From Pholis gunnellus (Eukaryota; Chordata; Actinopteri; Perciformes; Pholidae): a DNA stretch of 64,000 nt. The stretch lies in NCBI GenBank assembly GCA_910591455.2, contig OU342809.1, positions 16,416,059 through 16,480,058 on the forward strand, read 5' to 3'. Shown here in pieces: positions 50,105-63,099 of the stretch. The notes beneath the pieces were generated by a model. It was not told the DNA's origin. It ran no database searches and saw only the letters and a program-made list of their open reading frames with translations. Numbering within the stretch: the first letter of the stretch is position 1; each line of letters starts with the position of its first letter. The translations under genes were made by a program, and so were the position numbers.

Positions 50105-50600
50105 CACAGAACAATGGATAGTGAATGTCCTGATTGTAGCAAAGCATGTAATCTACTAGGTGAAAACGGGTGCAGTATTCATGATGCAGATAATGATCTC
50201 CAGAGTGGTGATATCACAATGATTGGGGATGGATTGGCTGCATTGCCACCAGGGCGAGCAATCATGTCTGCAGCTATTCTGGCTAATTGTGACATGGTGG
50301 CAGTGGCAGCAGGGGTGGGCTGGGTTAGCATCCGACACAGAACACCAGCCAAGCCCGCTAGCTCACATACAGCCATCAGCGCTAATCTCCCGCTATGTGC
50401 TAACAATAGCGCTGATGTGCTTGCTTTCTGGAGAAGCTTTGCTCCCCCCAAGCCTGCCTTGTTTGTGCGATGCCCCAGCAGCCAGCCGTCTTCAGCTTTT
50501 TCATTATCGAGGGAACAGTAAAGCTGAAATCAGCCGGGGTATTGTCGCTCCCCTGGAATGGCTGAGTGATTGAAGGCAGACAGGTTACCAGATTCGGCAT
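50105..50600. promoter_or_regulatory. Possible conserved regulatory element
   Basis: About 500 bases of GC-richer, non-repetitive sequence with overlapping open frames on both strands and no protein signature. It includes GCCACCAGGGCGAGC (50245-50259), close to a CTCF-type core. Judged only by composition. Confidence 0.22.
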
Positions 50601-52503
50601 CACATGAGCTTGGAAATGTGGAGGATGTGGATAAACAGTTCTCTATACCATTAGCAAAAGAGGAGAAATGTGCAGCATTGTGGAGATGGGAGAGGAAGAT
50701 ACCCCGGTGTTTATTAACATAGTGGACAGGATATGAAAATGAGAGAGAGCGAGAGATTGACAAAATAACAGGAACACCCTTTAAAATAATGCAGGTCAGC
50801 AGAAAATTGTGATTGTGACACATGAGGAAAGAAATGTTTCTTTAACATTAACTTCCATGCAAAGACAGCTGAACGTTCATGTATCAATGCTCTGCTTTAT
50901 AATTAGTAGTACTTGTATATGGCCTGTACCATACAGCTCTCTCATATGCAAATGAGCAGCTCCACCATTGGGGGAATACTGCCTTTCTAAAGGGTAACTT
51001 AACTGACAATAGCTGTTGAATAACAGGTATGGCTCATTGTTTTCAGTTTTCACAGATTTTCACCAATTAATAAAGACATTAAAACAATAACCACTTTTCC
51101 TAAAAGAATTTAATTTCTATAAACACATTTGTACCTGACCTTTCTGTCTGGTCTACATCAATATGTTGTTTCCTACTACCAGAAGATACTGATCTCAAAA
51201 GTTTACAGTAAGTAGAATCTACATCATAACCTATTTTGATGGTAGGATTGGGCTGTAATATGTGTGCACTTTTCTATGTGTGAAATACATATAATCTGCA
51301 TAAAGTATTATGCACAGTGTCGCATTGCTCATATTGTAATAAAGAAAGAAATGCACTGGTACTTTATTTAACGTAAATTTAAGCTTTAATTGATAACCGT
51401 TGTTATAGGCAAATTGTTTCCCCTCCTGTTATTCTGCAGTTTAATGCTTTTCCAATACACGTCCTCCTTTACCTTCAATAATGGAATAATAAATGTAAAT
51501 ATAATGCTACTCTAAGGTTTGTGTATGCTCGCCAAGATATGATCTATTTCTCAGTCCTATACTCCGACATCTTGTATTTACTTTCTCATTGATAAGCATA
51601 TGTGGTCCAGCACATTACTTTAGGTCTTTAAATCATGTAACAGCCCCTGGGCATTGAGCTTAAAACATGGTAAATTACATTGGACCTCAGCTGCACAGAA
51701 AAAAGAGAGCACCCCCTACCCCCACGTTATGTCAAAGTGTAATCCTCTATTTCAACACACTCCCTCAAGCTTTCCTTATTTGTTCTGTCTTTTTCTTTTT
51801 TTGCACCTTGACTTTTCTCAAAGACATGCATGGTGGGAAATGTCTGCGATGTGGTGTCTTTTGCACATTTCTTCTCGCATTCTAAAAGCTGCAACCAAAC
51901 TGCCATTGAAAAGGCTTGTTTTCTGCAAGCAGAAGCATCATTGCAACAGACACTTCCTTGATTGAGAAGAGAGAACGAGAGAAAGCTGAGCTGAATGACA
52001 GACAAAGACACAGTTAGACTGCAATGTCACACTCAACAGCGGGCTAGTAGGCATCTGGCAAGTGGACATGACCTTGCTGTCTGAGTTCATGAACAGGTCT
52101 GACACCAAAATCCAGAGCGACCACAATCCGTTCACAGGACGTTTTGGGCACACGGCACTCTTCTTGGCCCTTTACCCATTTTCAAGGTAAGGGAGGCATC
52201 AAACTGAATTGCTGATACATTTCACAATCAAATCAAGTAGATAATTATGTGCTTGTAGCAAATTCCATTCATGCATCTTTTCAGTGCCAAAATACAATAT
52301 GCTGACCCAGTTCCTCAAACGTGAATTGTGGTGCATTGTGGTACTTAAATCTGTTTTCGCTTGATTTAGCCTGAACACATTCCACGTTTTTATGATTTGG
52401 TACCGTTTGATTAACTTTATGGTGCTTGAAATGGTATTTACTACTGAAATTACATTTACATCACACAATACACAAACATTGTTTAAAAAAAAAATCGACT
52501 TAC

Positions 52504-52553
52504 CCTGGTATTACCCTATCACCTTGATACAGCCCAATCCCTATAGCTGACAG
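52504..52553 (-). other. Candidate minus-strand leader exon (weak)
   Basis: Minus strand: an acceptor ending TTTCACTCAG, 50 bases, then CCAGG/GTAAGTCG, a strong donor. The acceptor tract is short. Could be an alternative untranslated lrrc4c exon. Confidence 0.22.
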
Positions 52554-53404
52554 CTGAGTGAAATACCTTCATGATTCATTTATCATTATTTTGTAACTGC
52601 CATTTGTGGCCACAACTCAGCAAACGTTTCACTATCATTTTAATTGAATTGAGATTGCAATACCAAACTCTTTTATTAAGATAAATGGCCTATAAAGCAT
52701 TATTATCCTTTGCGCTTCACAAGGTATTTGCCATTCATTTTACCTATTCACGCACACAAACACACAACAGGATTCTGACCGGATCATCAGGAAGACTTTG
52801 GGGTCAAAGTGTCTTTTCCAAGGACACTTTGTATACATATATGTTCACCTTTACATTAATATTCTTAGACAGTAAAGCTTGTATGTGCTGGGTTTGTTCT
52901 CAGTTGTGAGGATTGCAGAGGTATAGTAACCATTGTGCTATTGATGCACAACTTGTCTCCTCTTTGATTGAAAATGTATGTCAACATTTCCAATAGATCT
53001 ATGTGCCAAGGTGATTTTTTACAGAAATGAATGTGTTCATGAGCCAAGGGGCACAAGGTTATATTTCCCAACAAGGTGTTGCATATTACAAAATAAAACC
53101 GTTTGGAACTTTCTTATTGAAGCAGACAAAACAATACAGTTCTTGTAAGCATGTTCCAACATTGCTCCATCAATTAATTTGGATAGGGTCCACTTCACAG
53201 AGGCTGTAATCACGATGCAGCCAATCCTTTGATGTTGGAGCAAATTAGTACAAAAATGGCAGAACAGTCCTATGGAGATTTGTTCCCTTATTTCACCACA
53301 GAGTACACTCGATCTCCCCAAAGTCAGTACATTTCTCTTCCCTCACAAGGATGAAATTGTCCATTGTCACGTCAAATAAGACGACGACAGAGGATTTTTT
53401 TGGG

Positions 53405-53431
53405 GTGAAAAGAAAAGAAAAGAAAAGAAAC
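53405..53431. repeat. (AAAAG)n pentanucleotide repeat
   Basis: Four to five AAAAG units. Confidence 0.85.
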
Positions 53432-54800
53432 CTCCTCTACACTTTTCCTGTTTGCTTAACCATCCATTGAAGTCTATTTGCATTTTTGACATTTATGGGT
53501 GCGCTCCCTATACTTGCAGCGTAATTTATATGACTTATCCAGCTCATTTACAGATTGATAGCTGCCATTCTTAACTGGCTATAATGAATGCCTTATCACT
53601 GCATAAAAGCTACTGTGCTAGATCTGACATTATGCCAGGGAGTCCGCAGAGTCACTTACGTTCTTCATTAAAGTCCGATTTAAAAGCCAGCATAACACCC
53701 TCTTTTTTATTTTTATGCATTCATATCATATATTGAAATCAATTTACTCTGTACAAGGAAACACAACTTGCCATGATGGTTCATCTTTCAAAACTGAACA
53801 ATGAAATGAAACAAAAATAAGAATTTCAATTAGGGAAGAGTCCCAGAGAGAGTCAGGAACAGGGTGAAGTTTGTGGCTGGTTCTGCTCAATTCACACAGC
53901 GATAAGGAGATGGTGAGGTAACTTATACATCCCGCAATTGGGACATGCCATTCATTTGTCTTTCAAAAGACCTTGTACTTTCTTATCGGTCCACTCATGT
54001 TCATTGTGATCTTGTCCTGGCAACAACAGGAATAACTGGTTTCTGTTCTGCCTCCATACTGAAGTGGTTTAGCCTTTTTAGCCGTAAGGGGCACCTCACA
54101 TTCACATGACCTCTTTTAACTACAAAACTCCACATTCTAATTCAAGCATTGTAAAAAGAAATAGCACAGCAGAATTGTGCCTTAGAGCAGAGAAATGTGC
54201 AATATGATGGGCAGGACATGATGGGGGGCCTTTACAGAATAAAGAAACACGTAGAGATGAAGCTAATGAATACAGAAATAATCGGACTCTCTTTTATGCT
54301 CCGATTAGTGTTATGCAAATGCAGAGCACACCGGTGGGGGGAGAAAGAGGAAGGATTGTGTGCCAGTGACTGTCGGGGTCCCACCTGTTTCTTCAGGCAC
54401 TTTTAACCTGTCCACACTGCCCTAAAAAAGTCTCCCAAACTGCTTCGTCATCCTCTGTGAAAACAGCCCATTTAGGATTTGCTTTTAAACAGATGATTTA
54501 ACATGAACCACCTGATTTTGAGCCTATTTCCCCTATCTCTTTTTAAACATAATGTAAAACATAGAGAGCCAATTACCCTACGCTTATCTGCACATCCGAT
54601 GCAGATTTAAATCAACACACACCTTTTCATAGCAATGGCACTGGAAAAAGGGGGAAACCCACATCACAGACACGAGACTACAAACGCTGGAACTGCTTTT
54701 CAGGAACACAAAACGATAAACTGAAGAACAGCTGTACACAGTGATCAACCTTTGTTCCCTACACTCATGCGCGCATTCACATCAACATACAAACTATTGT

Positions 54801-54801
<1 letters not shown>

Positions 54802-54897
<96 letters not shown>
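54802..54897. repeat. (CT)n microsatellite followed by (CA)n
   Basis: About 42 CT units running directly into about six CA units. Confidence 0.95.
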
Positions 54898-54898
<1 letters not shown>

Positions 54899-56671
54899 TC
54901 ATACAAACCTCTGCACCATGCAGTCCCACAGAGAAAAGGCAGTCCTCACAACTTATAAATATTACAATGAGCTGGATCTGGGTCATTAACATGACACAGT
55001 CGTTACACTGGAGCCCAATTAGCAGTCAACGTAGAGCCTAGAATGTTCCGCTATTACTATACATAATAACTATATCACTGCGACAGACTACAGCGCTGCG
55101 AAGGATGAAACCACACAATCACATTCAAGAAATATCAAGGACTCTACAGATAGCTTGACTAGATGAGGAGGTCACAGCTGCTTGAGAGTGTTCACTCATC
55201 AACATTTAGAAAACGTATACCTGATCAACTGACTTCCACACTGCTAAACAACCTTAATAATGATGTCATTTTGTGAAGTCTGCCTCATTTGTTCAATGTC
55301 CCCACAGTCAGCAAGCCATCAAGCAAACAACCACCCAATGGGGCACGCCAAAATGACTGCACACAGATCCTGTGATATCTACAAATATAACAATCCAGCC
55401 ACTAAACACAATATGACATAGAACCAGAAAAAAAGACTTTTTAACTTGGAATAAGCGATACAACTTCACAAATTCAAGTTACCAGAAATGCGATTATTTT
55501 ACCTATTATAGAAGTTAATAGTTCGACGAGCAAGGAAAAATCTGAAAAGTTGGATATTAATTCCTTCACTCTTTCCCAGCCAGATCTCCCATGTGCAGTC
55601 TCCCCAATCAAGGACAGCAACGCTATTTATTGATCTGCCTCATCGAGAAAATCATTGTAAAATGTTGATTTCAATTGGAAACTCTTTGACCTAGTCTCAC
55701 CTTACTGATAGATTCTTAGAATCTTTCGGAGCTCAATAAAAGACAAAATGACTTGTTAAGACATATCTTTTTGCTGTGGTAGCTTTTTAGTGGTTTTTAA
55801 TCAAACAAGTCCCCTGTTAAATTGAACCCAAAGAAAGATTGTAGTCAAGACTAGGATGACACATGTAGTTGAATTCAGTCAGCTAGTATTGCATAGTAAG
55901 CATAATACTTTTATACGCAAAACAGCTGGATTTTGAATCTTTATACAGTGTAAAATGATTTTACTTTCTTACAGCAATTTTGTACATACATCTGATACAA
56001 TGTACTTATGTATGTTCAGATTGAAACATATCAGCCAATGGTTAAACTATGCTAATTTATTCACTAAAAGGAAATTAAATATGACAAGGCCTTGAATGCT
56101 ATGTAACTGTTTTCTCTCCTCAGTGACAGACGGGCTGCAGCCAAATGCTGAGGAGTCTGGCACGGGCTGCAGGAGGCTCGCCATTGGGCTGCAAGCACAC
56201 ACACACACACACACAAACACACTCAGACTTCCCACTTCCCATCAAGCATGAAGCCTGTCTTGACTACTTATATCCATCAAATTAATTTGTTGTTTTCAAT
56301 CATGACAAATATACCTGCTGACCTACGGATTACCATATGTCATTGATTGAGAAACCTTTAGCAGTTGCTGTTGAGTGGAAATGTATTCATTTTACTTGAT
56401 TAAGTTTGTTTGTTTTGTTTTTATTCATAATGGCCTTTATTGCAGCCTTGTGACATTCACATTTTCTCATCGCGTTATCATAAATGAAAAAAGAAAATAA
56501 TGACACGAGTGAGGTGAGGTGAGGTGGAATCTGCTCAGGACTCATTCTTGTTGTGTATGAGGGAGATTACCGATTAACCAGGCATGCATGAGCTCCCTCA
56601 ATTCACCCAGGCCTTTCTGCAGCTCGAGTTTCAAAGCTCAAAGAACGTCTTTTCTCTCCCTCTCTCTGCAG

Positions 56672-56775
56672 TAGAGGAGCGGACTGACAGCCCCTGTCAC
56701 AAGGCCTTGACCTGAGCAGTGAAACAGACTGGTACCTCGGCAGACTCCATAGAGACAACTTGGATTAAATCAAGT
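56672..56775 (+). other. Candidate plus-strand non-coding exon
   Basis: A strong pyrimidine tract ending CTCTCTGCAG (AG at 56670-56671) is followed by 104 bases and CAAGT/GTAAGTC. All three frames contain stops. If real it belongs to an antisense non-coding RNA across the lrrc4c leader. Splice-like pairs of this quality also arise by chance. Confidence 0.28.
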
Positions 56776-57054
56776 GTAAGTCTATCCTTGTCAGATCAAA
56801 ACTATCATAGTAGGGCCGGCTTGCCTACATGCAGGTGCCAGAATGAGTGACACATTAAGGTCAGAGACTAACAGGGTGAGTGGGGGAGTGGGGAAAAAAA
56901 TAGAAACCGAAACTCACATCAATACACACTCAGATAAACACACCATGTGCACATGCATGCACATGCACTCATGATTGGAAACAGATGAACAAATGGTGAA
57001 GGCAGTATAAAGTCTGTCCTGAAATTGTGTTCTGTTGTGTTTCTGTGACACACA

Positions 57055-57057
<3 letters not shown>

Positions 57058-57099
<42 letters not shown>
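57058..57099. repeat. (GT)n microsatellite
   Basis: About 21 uninterrupted GT units. Confidence 0.95.
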
Positions 57100-57102
<3 letters not shown>

Positions 57103-57513
57103 TATTTAACAGTAGGTTTGTATCCTTGTGATTTGGTGCCCTGGTGTGTCTTTAGAGGTGTGAGAATATGTGGTCATGGAGAAACGTTTTTTTCTTTTTT
57201 TTCCTCCCAGAATGATCAAATATATAATGCCTGTACAGCGCAACAGTCCAAGATGTGTGACTGCTAGCTGGGGTGTGACCACGCTGTGTGGTTTTGTGGG
57301 GCTTCTGACTGATGACCAGATTCCTGCCGCGATGCTGAGCTGAGCTACCATCTGATTGCCAGCCTGATTGGGTTTATGAGTTAAAAAGCAGATCTGGGAG
57401 ACAGACGGCAAAGCTCGACCCAGATGTCCAGATCTCAGACACTCATTCAGCACCCATGGGTCGGCAGAAGGCACCGGTTCAGGAGGGCTCCCGCATGCGC
57501 TTTAACACACAAA

Positions 57514-57517
<4 letters not shown>

Positions 57518-57557
<40 letters not shown>
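57518..57557. repeat. (CA)n microsatellite
   Basis: About 20 CA units, 420 bases from the (GT)n block above. The two are complementary and could pair in a transcript or single strand. Confidence 0.95.
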
Positions 57558-57562
<5 letters not shown>

Positions 57563-58692
57563 CAATATACATCCGTGGTGAAAAATATGTGTATCTTTTT
57601 TCTCTTAACCAATGAAAGAACAGCCGCCTGTTCAGTAGTCACAGCATGATAAGACTATGCTACTCTTCATGGTGTTAGTGCAGCCTAGCTCAGGGTCAAA
57701 CCTTGATGAAGGCTACTGAAATGCATTGGCTGTTAATATTACAGCTTTTGTGAAATGTTCTCAAAGGTCAGCTGAATTTTTCATTTCATGTATTTTTTGT
57801 TGTCTCGATTTGATTCACACACATTGCAACAGCTGCAAGGTTGCTGCTGCTTTTGTTGCCTTCAGTACAACTTTCTTCCAGGTGTATTTTGATGATTTCA
57901 CCTGAGAATAGAGTACTGAAAATTAAGTACTACTGAAATGCTATTACCGCTTTGTTGGATTGCCAAGAACAAAATCTTTGCAACTACCCCCTGCAGGCAA
58001 CGCTAGCAATTTGTAATGGATAAAAAATCTGCATGAAAGAACTGCGTCCTCTCCACTGGGAGAAGCCCATCAGCTGTAACAGGTCAAGTATCCATTACGG
58101 TGTTTTCTTTTCATCATAAAAACAGAACTGCAAGTTAAAAGGTGAGCGGTATTCCTTCTTGTATGCACATGCACATGCACATGCGCATGATTGTCTCTAC
58201 TATAAAAGAACTTTTGTCTTCAATGACCCCTCTCAGACTGAGAGGATGGCTTTTTGGTTTGCAGGATACAGGCTGCATTTGAAGGAAATTCACATTAATG
58301 AACCTAGATCTTAGAAAAACCAACATTTGCAGCAGGCTAACAGCGTGTGCATTTTTAAATAGCCTACAGTTTTAAATCCAGACTGTTGTTTTTTTACTGA
58401 AGGCTGGTGTCCATTGACAACCTCTGTTTTAGCTAGCAGCTCATAAGCTGCCTATGGGATGCGCTAGTCATGGCTCTGTTGCTATGCGACCACTAAAAAC
58501 CTGTTGGAAGGGCATCTCTCCAGTTCAAATGTTTGAACTTTGAGTGTTTAAAGCACCAGGCATGCTCAGCTCACTCTAAATTCCACTGTCAACAACGGAA
58601 AATTGCGAAGACAGCGCCTGAGAGGAAGGTCTACTTTCCTACCCTGACTTCAATTTTCTTTTTTATTGTCTTTTTTTCTTAGGAGGACTTAC

Positions 58693-58708
58693 CTCCATAA
58701 GGCACGAT
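58693..58708 (-). other. Candidate 16-base microexon in the lrrc4c leader
   Basis: Minus strand: TTTATTTTTCCAG, then ATCGTGCCTTATGGAG, then GTAAGTCC. Both splice sites are near-perfect and only 16 bases apart. It contains an ATG at 58698. If joined directly to the exon at 36368, that ATG reads in frame into the nine-codon uORF, giving 23 codons. A caveat is that the plus strand also has a strong acceptor here (a T-rich tract ending CTTAG at 58682), so the site could belong to an antisense transcript, or neither may be used. Confidence 0.4.
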
Positions 58709-58906
58709 CTGGAAAAATAAAGGAGGGCAGTGAGAGATAGCCCGCAACCCTTTACCAGCCCGTTTAACCTTTTAATTTAGCAGCAGGAATTTATGTGGTG
58801 GCTGGGGCCAGCATCACTTTAAAGAGACGCTGCCCAGGTGCCCCAAAGGCAGGAAGAATGACTCCTCTGTGGTGCATACAGTAAGTCCATAGTTCTGTTA
58901 ATGTGT

Positions 58907-58920
58907 GTGAGAGAGAGAGA

Positions 58921-58951
<31 letters not shown>

Positions 58952-58957
58952 AGGGGG
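58907..58957. repeat. (GA)n followed by a 29-base G run
   Basis: GA repeats to 58922, then G at every position 58923-58951, then AGGGGG. A strong G-quadruplex candidate. Run length from assembly is uncertain. Confidence 0.9.
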
Positions 58958-61900
58958 ATGTGTTTGAGAGTATTTGCGCGCTTCTCATGCAAGCTGTTAT
59001 TAACAGAGCCTTCACATCAGTCATACTTCGGGTGCTGTCGCTCTCATTTTAGCACCATGTGACATTCCAGCGAGGTCAAGAAAAGAGAGACTGGCAGCAG
59101 AGAGGAAGGTGAGGATTACTAAGTTGAAAAGACACCATCATCACGACTGGCAAGGTGGGTGATGTAAGGCGAGTGGTGAGTAATGATTCACCCTGAATTC
59201 AGGTCAGTGCTCTTAGCTGAATTTTACGAAGGAAGCGAGGAAACAGAGAGATAGTAATAGAAGAGTTTGAAGAATTCCTTTTTTTAGCCCTGAGTCAGAG
59301 CAGCACAAAAATATTTCAAGCTGTAATGTTTCAAAATAGAAAAAAAAACACAAGCAAACACCTCAAAATGTTGCCACGCTGAACATATTTATCTATATTA
59401 AATTTAATCCTCTGCTGTTTCCACTGTAAGAGAGGCAGTAGAGAGGGACAGGGAAAAAAGGAGCAATGCTCCCTGGCCTCTAGAATGACAGAATGGCACT
59501 TTTATGATGTCTCCCAGATTATTCCCTGAGATGGATGGGCTGAGCTGGAACACCAATTGATTAATCCATCGACTGGCGGAATGTGCTGCGGCCGTCTCCC
59601 TGCTCAGCTGTTCTTTCCCTGGAACAGAACATTCAGCCAGACATGCTGGAGAGGATGACTAATGAGTGGGACTCTACGGCACATACCATTCCCATTCATG
59701 TCTGTCTGTGACTGTTTGCGGCGCTCGAGATGCTTGCTTGTGTCAGGTTACAGTATATTATATTATACAAGCATGAACAACATACAGTACCAGGTTGAGA
59801 TGATCACCCACAGGGATATAGCAGAAAACAACCCCTGTTTCCTCTATGGAGACGATATGGGGGATGCTATGTTGACGGTGATATTGCAGTGACAAAACAC
59901 TGAAAAACTGCTACATGTTTTACGGCCAACCTATCAAAACACAACACTCTCTTCAAAGCAGTGCATCATCTCACGGCAGCACAGATTTTTTTTTTTATCA
60001 CATTCACAATAGCTGCCTGTGATGCAGACTTGCAACAACGCGCCAGTGACCATCACGTTTGAGCTTACTCACTGCCGGGTTATGACAGCATCTAGCAAAC
60101 GTCGATTCCTTTTAAGGTGACTCTCTTCCTGCCTACCTCCGACAATATGCATGATTATTCCCCATGAGACTGAGCTTCTGTCTAAAAGCAGCAATCATCA
60201 GTGGTGATGCACTTTGAAAAAGCTTCGAATCACATAACTACGGCTGAGAGACATGAAACATTTGAAACATTTGCTACAGTGCTGAAGCACTTGTTTAAGG
60301 GATTTGAATTATCACTGGTAATAAGGACACATTCATGCGTACGTTAACCTTTGATAATTACAATAGAAATAATTCTCCGTGGGCATTTAAAGGAAGTCAA
60401 ATGCAGCGCACTGAATATTTGAATGTTGGTTCATGAAGAAACTTAATATACTTGTCATATTCAATCCCAATATGTATTGTTAGGGCTCTGAATTCTGTAA
60501 CTGTAATCCATCATGTGGATGCTGTCAGCTTGGTCTTCATAAAAAGACTTCTTTAACCTCCAGCTATCTGGCCCACTACTTCAGACCCCCTGCATCGCAC
60601 TGCTGGTCTCAAATACAAAAAGCAAGGGAGTAGATAACGGATCACTGTATCTGTTCCCTTTCTCATTGAATGACACCCCTGTGAGATTTTATACCCAGAG
60701 AAGATGAAAAATGTAGTGGTAGCTCCATTATTGATACAAGTCCCCGGCAGTGGAAGAAAAGAATGCTAATGGTGTCCTAAGCTGGGCTTTACAGAGATTA
60801 ATCCGATTTGAGGAGTGAACGTTTTATTATATGGCACAAAGTGCTGGCCCTGATCTGAACTGAGTCACAGGCGGAGAAAGAACAAAAATGACAAAGGGAG
60901 TGTGGAAAGGGAACATGGGTATACAGTCTGTCGCTTTGCAAGACCCTGGCACCTCATTGCAGCAGTGCCCTTTTCCAGCTGACAAGTTCATTAATTTCCT
61001 GACATGGCTGCTTGGAATGATTTTGAATAGATAAGTCAGACAACAATGGCTTGGAGAAATTGGAGATAAAACAGAAATCTATGGTAGCAACATCATCAGC
61101 TGAGGATGGGCTTGAGCAGCAGGAAGTCCCTCTTGGTCCCTCTGCTGCACCTGCTCTAAGGCTATTTCCCTTCCACTGGTTAGAAGGAATATAGGGGCAC
61201 ACTGGGGATACAGATGTTGTCACCCTGGCAAAGTGAAATACATATTGATCAATATACAGTTTCCCAGTGAATTAGTCCATCTTAAAGTCATCAGCTCCCT
61301 ATGTTGGCTTGATCTTTATGTTGCCTACGACATCCTAAATCTACAGCCCACATTCATCTTCAGGGAAATCTCCTCTGGGATGAGAAGGTTTGAGGAGTGT
61401 TACATAGGGAGGGGGAACGGTCTTTCAAATGAATTCCTCAATCGCGTTGACTCATTTTTGGAAACAGTCTAGCTAGTAAGTCACCCAAAACATTTAAATC
61501 ATGATTCAAAACTTAGTTCTAGGTATTATATGGGTCAATTGGCCACTGCCATTTTTCATCAGGGCTGTCAACCCTGGAAATATTTCTTATGTACAAAACG
61601 TTTTTGTTGACACTGACTGTACTATACAATGGTTTTCAGAATCAGATTTGAACAGCAGGGGAAGGTTAAATGAGAAAAGTCCAGACTGAACAATACTATA
61701 GTACACAAAAAAGGGATATGCACATTTCACAGTTGTGAAAAAGTTGTAATTTTCTCTGAGAATCAACTTATCGGTTTTGATCAGCAAGCCATGTGGTTAT
61801 TGTCCAAATTGTTGACAATTGCACTTACTCTTTTGCACACGTATGCAACAACAAAAGCAATTAGTTTGAATGAATGAGTACTTCATATCTCTTCTATTAA

Positions 61901-62374
61901 CTCATTCTTTAGAGATTTGAAGTTATTGTTTTAAAATAAATGTTTTCATCAAGACTTGAGCCAAAGCAAAAAAGAAAAACTGTATTACTATGAATCATTC
62001 TGCACCATTTGCCAACAAACAACTGCAATCTTTAGAATATGCAGGGGGGATTTTTCATCCTAAAGCCTCTGACAGAGCAAAAACATAAAACCAGCAGTCT
62101 AATTTGTCTCCCAAGGTGATGTCACTCCATCATATGGAGGGCTTTTCTTTCAGCGGGTGAATAATGTCTGCCATGTTTCTCACTTTCACAGGTGAGAGAT
62201 GTCTGAGGAGTGACAACCACCTCAATTTATGCCTTTACCACCAACAACAGTTTATAACCAACATGACAGACATCTATTGTTTAAGTTCACCTGCTACTGA
62301 GTTCAAAAGCACTGATATGACAAATTAACCATGTGTTTTCACCAACCGTTGTTCAGCTCATCCTAAAATACTAG

Positions 62375-62439
62375 ACAGGCAGATAGACGGACAGACGGAC
62401 AGACAGGCAGAGCGACACATTGATAGATAGATAGATAGA
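62375..62439. repeat. GACA/GATA tetranucleotide tract
   Basis: Imperfect GACA/GACG units followed by about four GATA units, a common fish simple repeat. Confidence 0.85.
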
Positions 62440-62509
62440 AAACCTATGCCTCTTTAACTAACTTACAAAATGTTGTTTTGCAATACGATTTGGTACAACT
62501 GTAACTCAC

Positions 62510-62752
62510 GTTTTAACTTCTTGTATATCACAGGCATAAATCCTCAAATATGTCATCTGTTGCTTCCTTGCATACTGGGAAAGGATTATATTTAGCAGAC
62601 TAAGGGCTCAGATTCTCGGGCTATGAACTACAACAGCCATGTCTTCTCCAGCTGAGCAGAGGCAGAGCGAAGACGGCAGATTTTAATTTCAGCACCACGT
62701 AAGAAGGACAGCTCCCTCCCAGGCTTCCACGGAGGCAGTGAACAAGCGCCTT
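62510..62752 (-). other. Possible upstream untranslated exon
   Basis: Minus strand: a strong pyrimidine tract ending TGGTTTACACAG puts an acceptor AG at 62754-62753. The following sequence is GC-richer than its surroundings. Donor candidates downstream are AAAAC/GTGAGT (exon end 62510) and TTTT/GTAAGT (exon end 62467). A frame of 67 codons crosses the region but does not resemble a known protein. The acceptor is convincing and the exon end is not. Confidence 0.28.
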
Positions 62753-63099
62753 CTGTGTAAACCACGAGAAGAAAAAGAAGGGATACAAGGACCAGTTTGA
62801 CGATGTAGGCATCAGCGATTCCAAAGATGCAACCCTTGCATTTTAAATGTCAAAACTACATGTTTTACACCATGAATTATTTCTCAAAGGTCAAAAAGCA
62901 GAGAAATACCCGTGCTAAATATGGCAGATACTCAAGGCTGAGCGCATGCAGGTAGAGATTGGACGGATGGTGGATGGGTGCTTTGCCTTGAGCGCATTCA
63001 TCATGTTAACATTGTAATGCACGCATTTTCTTCACTACCCATTACAAATATTTGACTTGCTCTGTTTTGTAGAAAAGCTAAACTCTTTCTTTTTTTACT

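Larger units (their letters stand above)
36369..58692 (-). other. Intron-like stretch upstream in the lrrc4c leader region
   Basis: About 22 kb with no recognisable coding exon on either strand. It holds microsatellites (38.06, 40.47, 48.64, 54.80, 57.06 and 57.52 kb), an inverted-repeat element at 41.2-41.5 kb, long pyrimidine- or purine-rich tracts (43.99, 45.09, 48.0 kb), and GC-richer patches near 38.7, 44.2 and 50.2 kb that could be conserved regulatory DNA. Several isolated splice-like pairs occur on both strands (for example 52504-52553 minus, 56672-56775 plus). I cannot tell real exons from chance here. Confidence 0.4.
58709..62509. other. Non-coding stretch with simple repeats and possible regulatory DNA
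   Basis: Contains the 29-base G run at 58923, a plus-strand splice-like 38-base unit (59071-59108) and GC-richer sequence at about 60.48-61.23 kb that could be a conserved element. A GATA/GACA tetranucleotide tract lies at 62375-62439. No protein-coding exon recognised. Confidence 0.4.

Noticed and set aside
54741..54989. Frames of 68-82 codons over (CT)n
   Set aside because: Repeat translation, not a gene.
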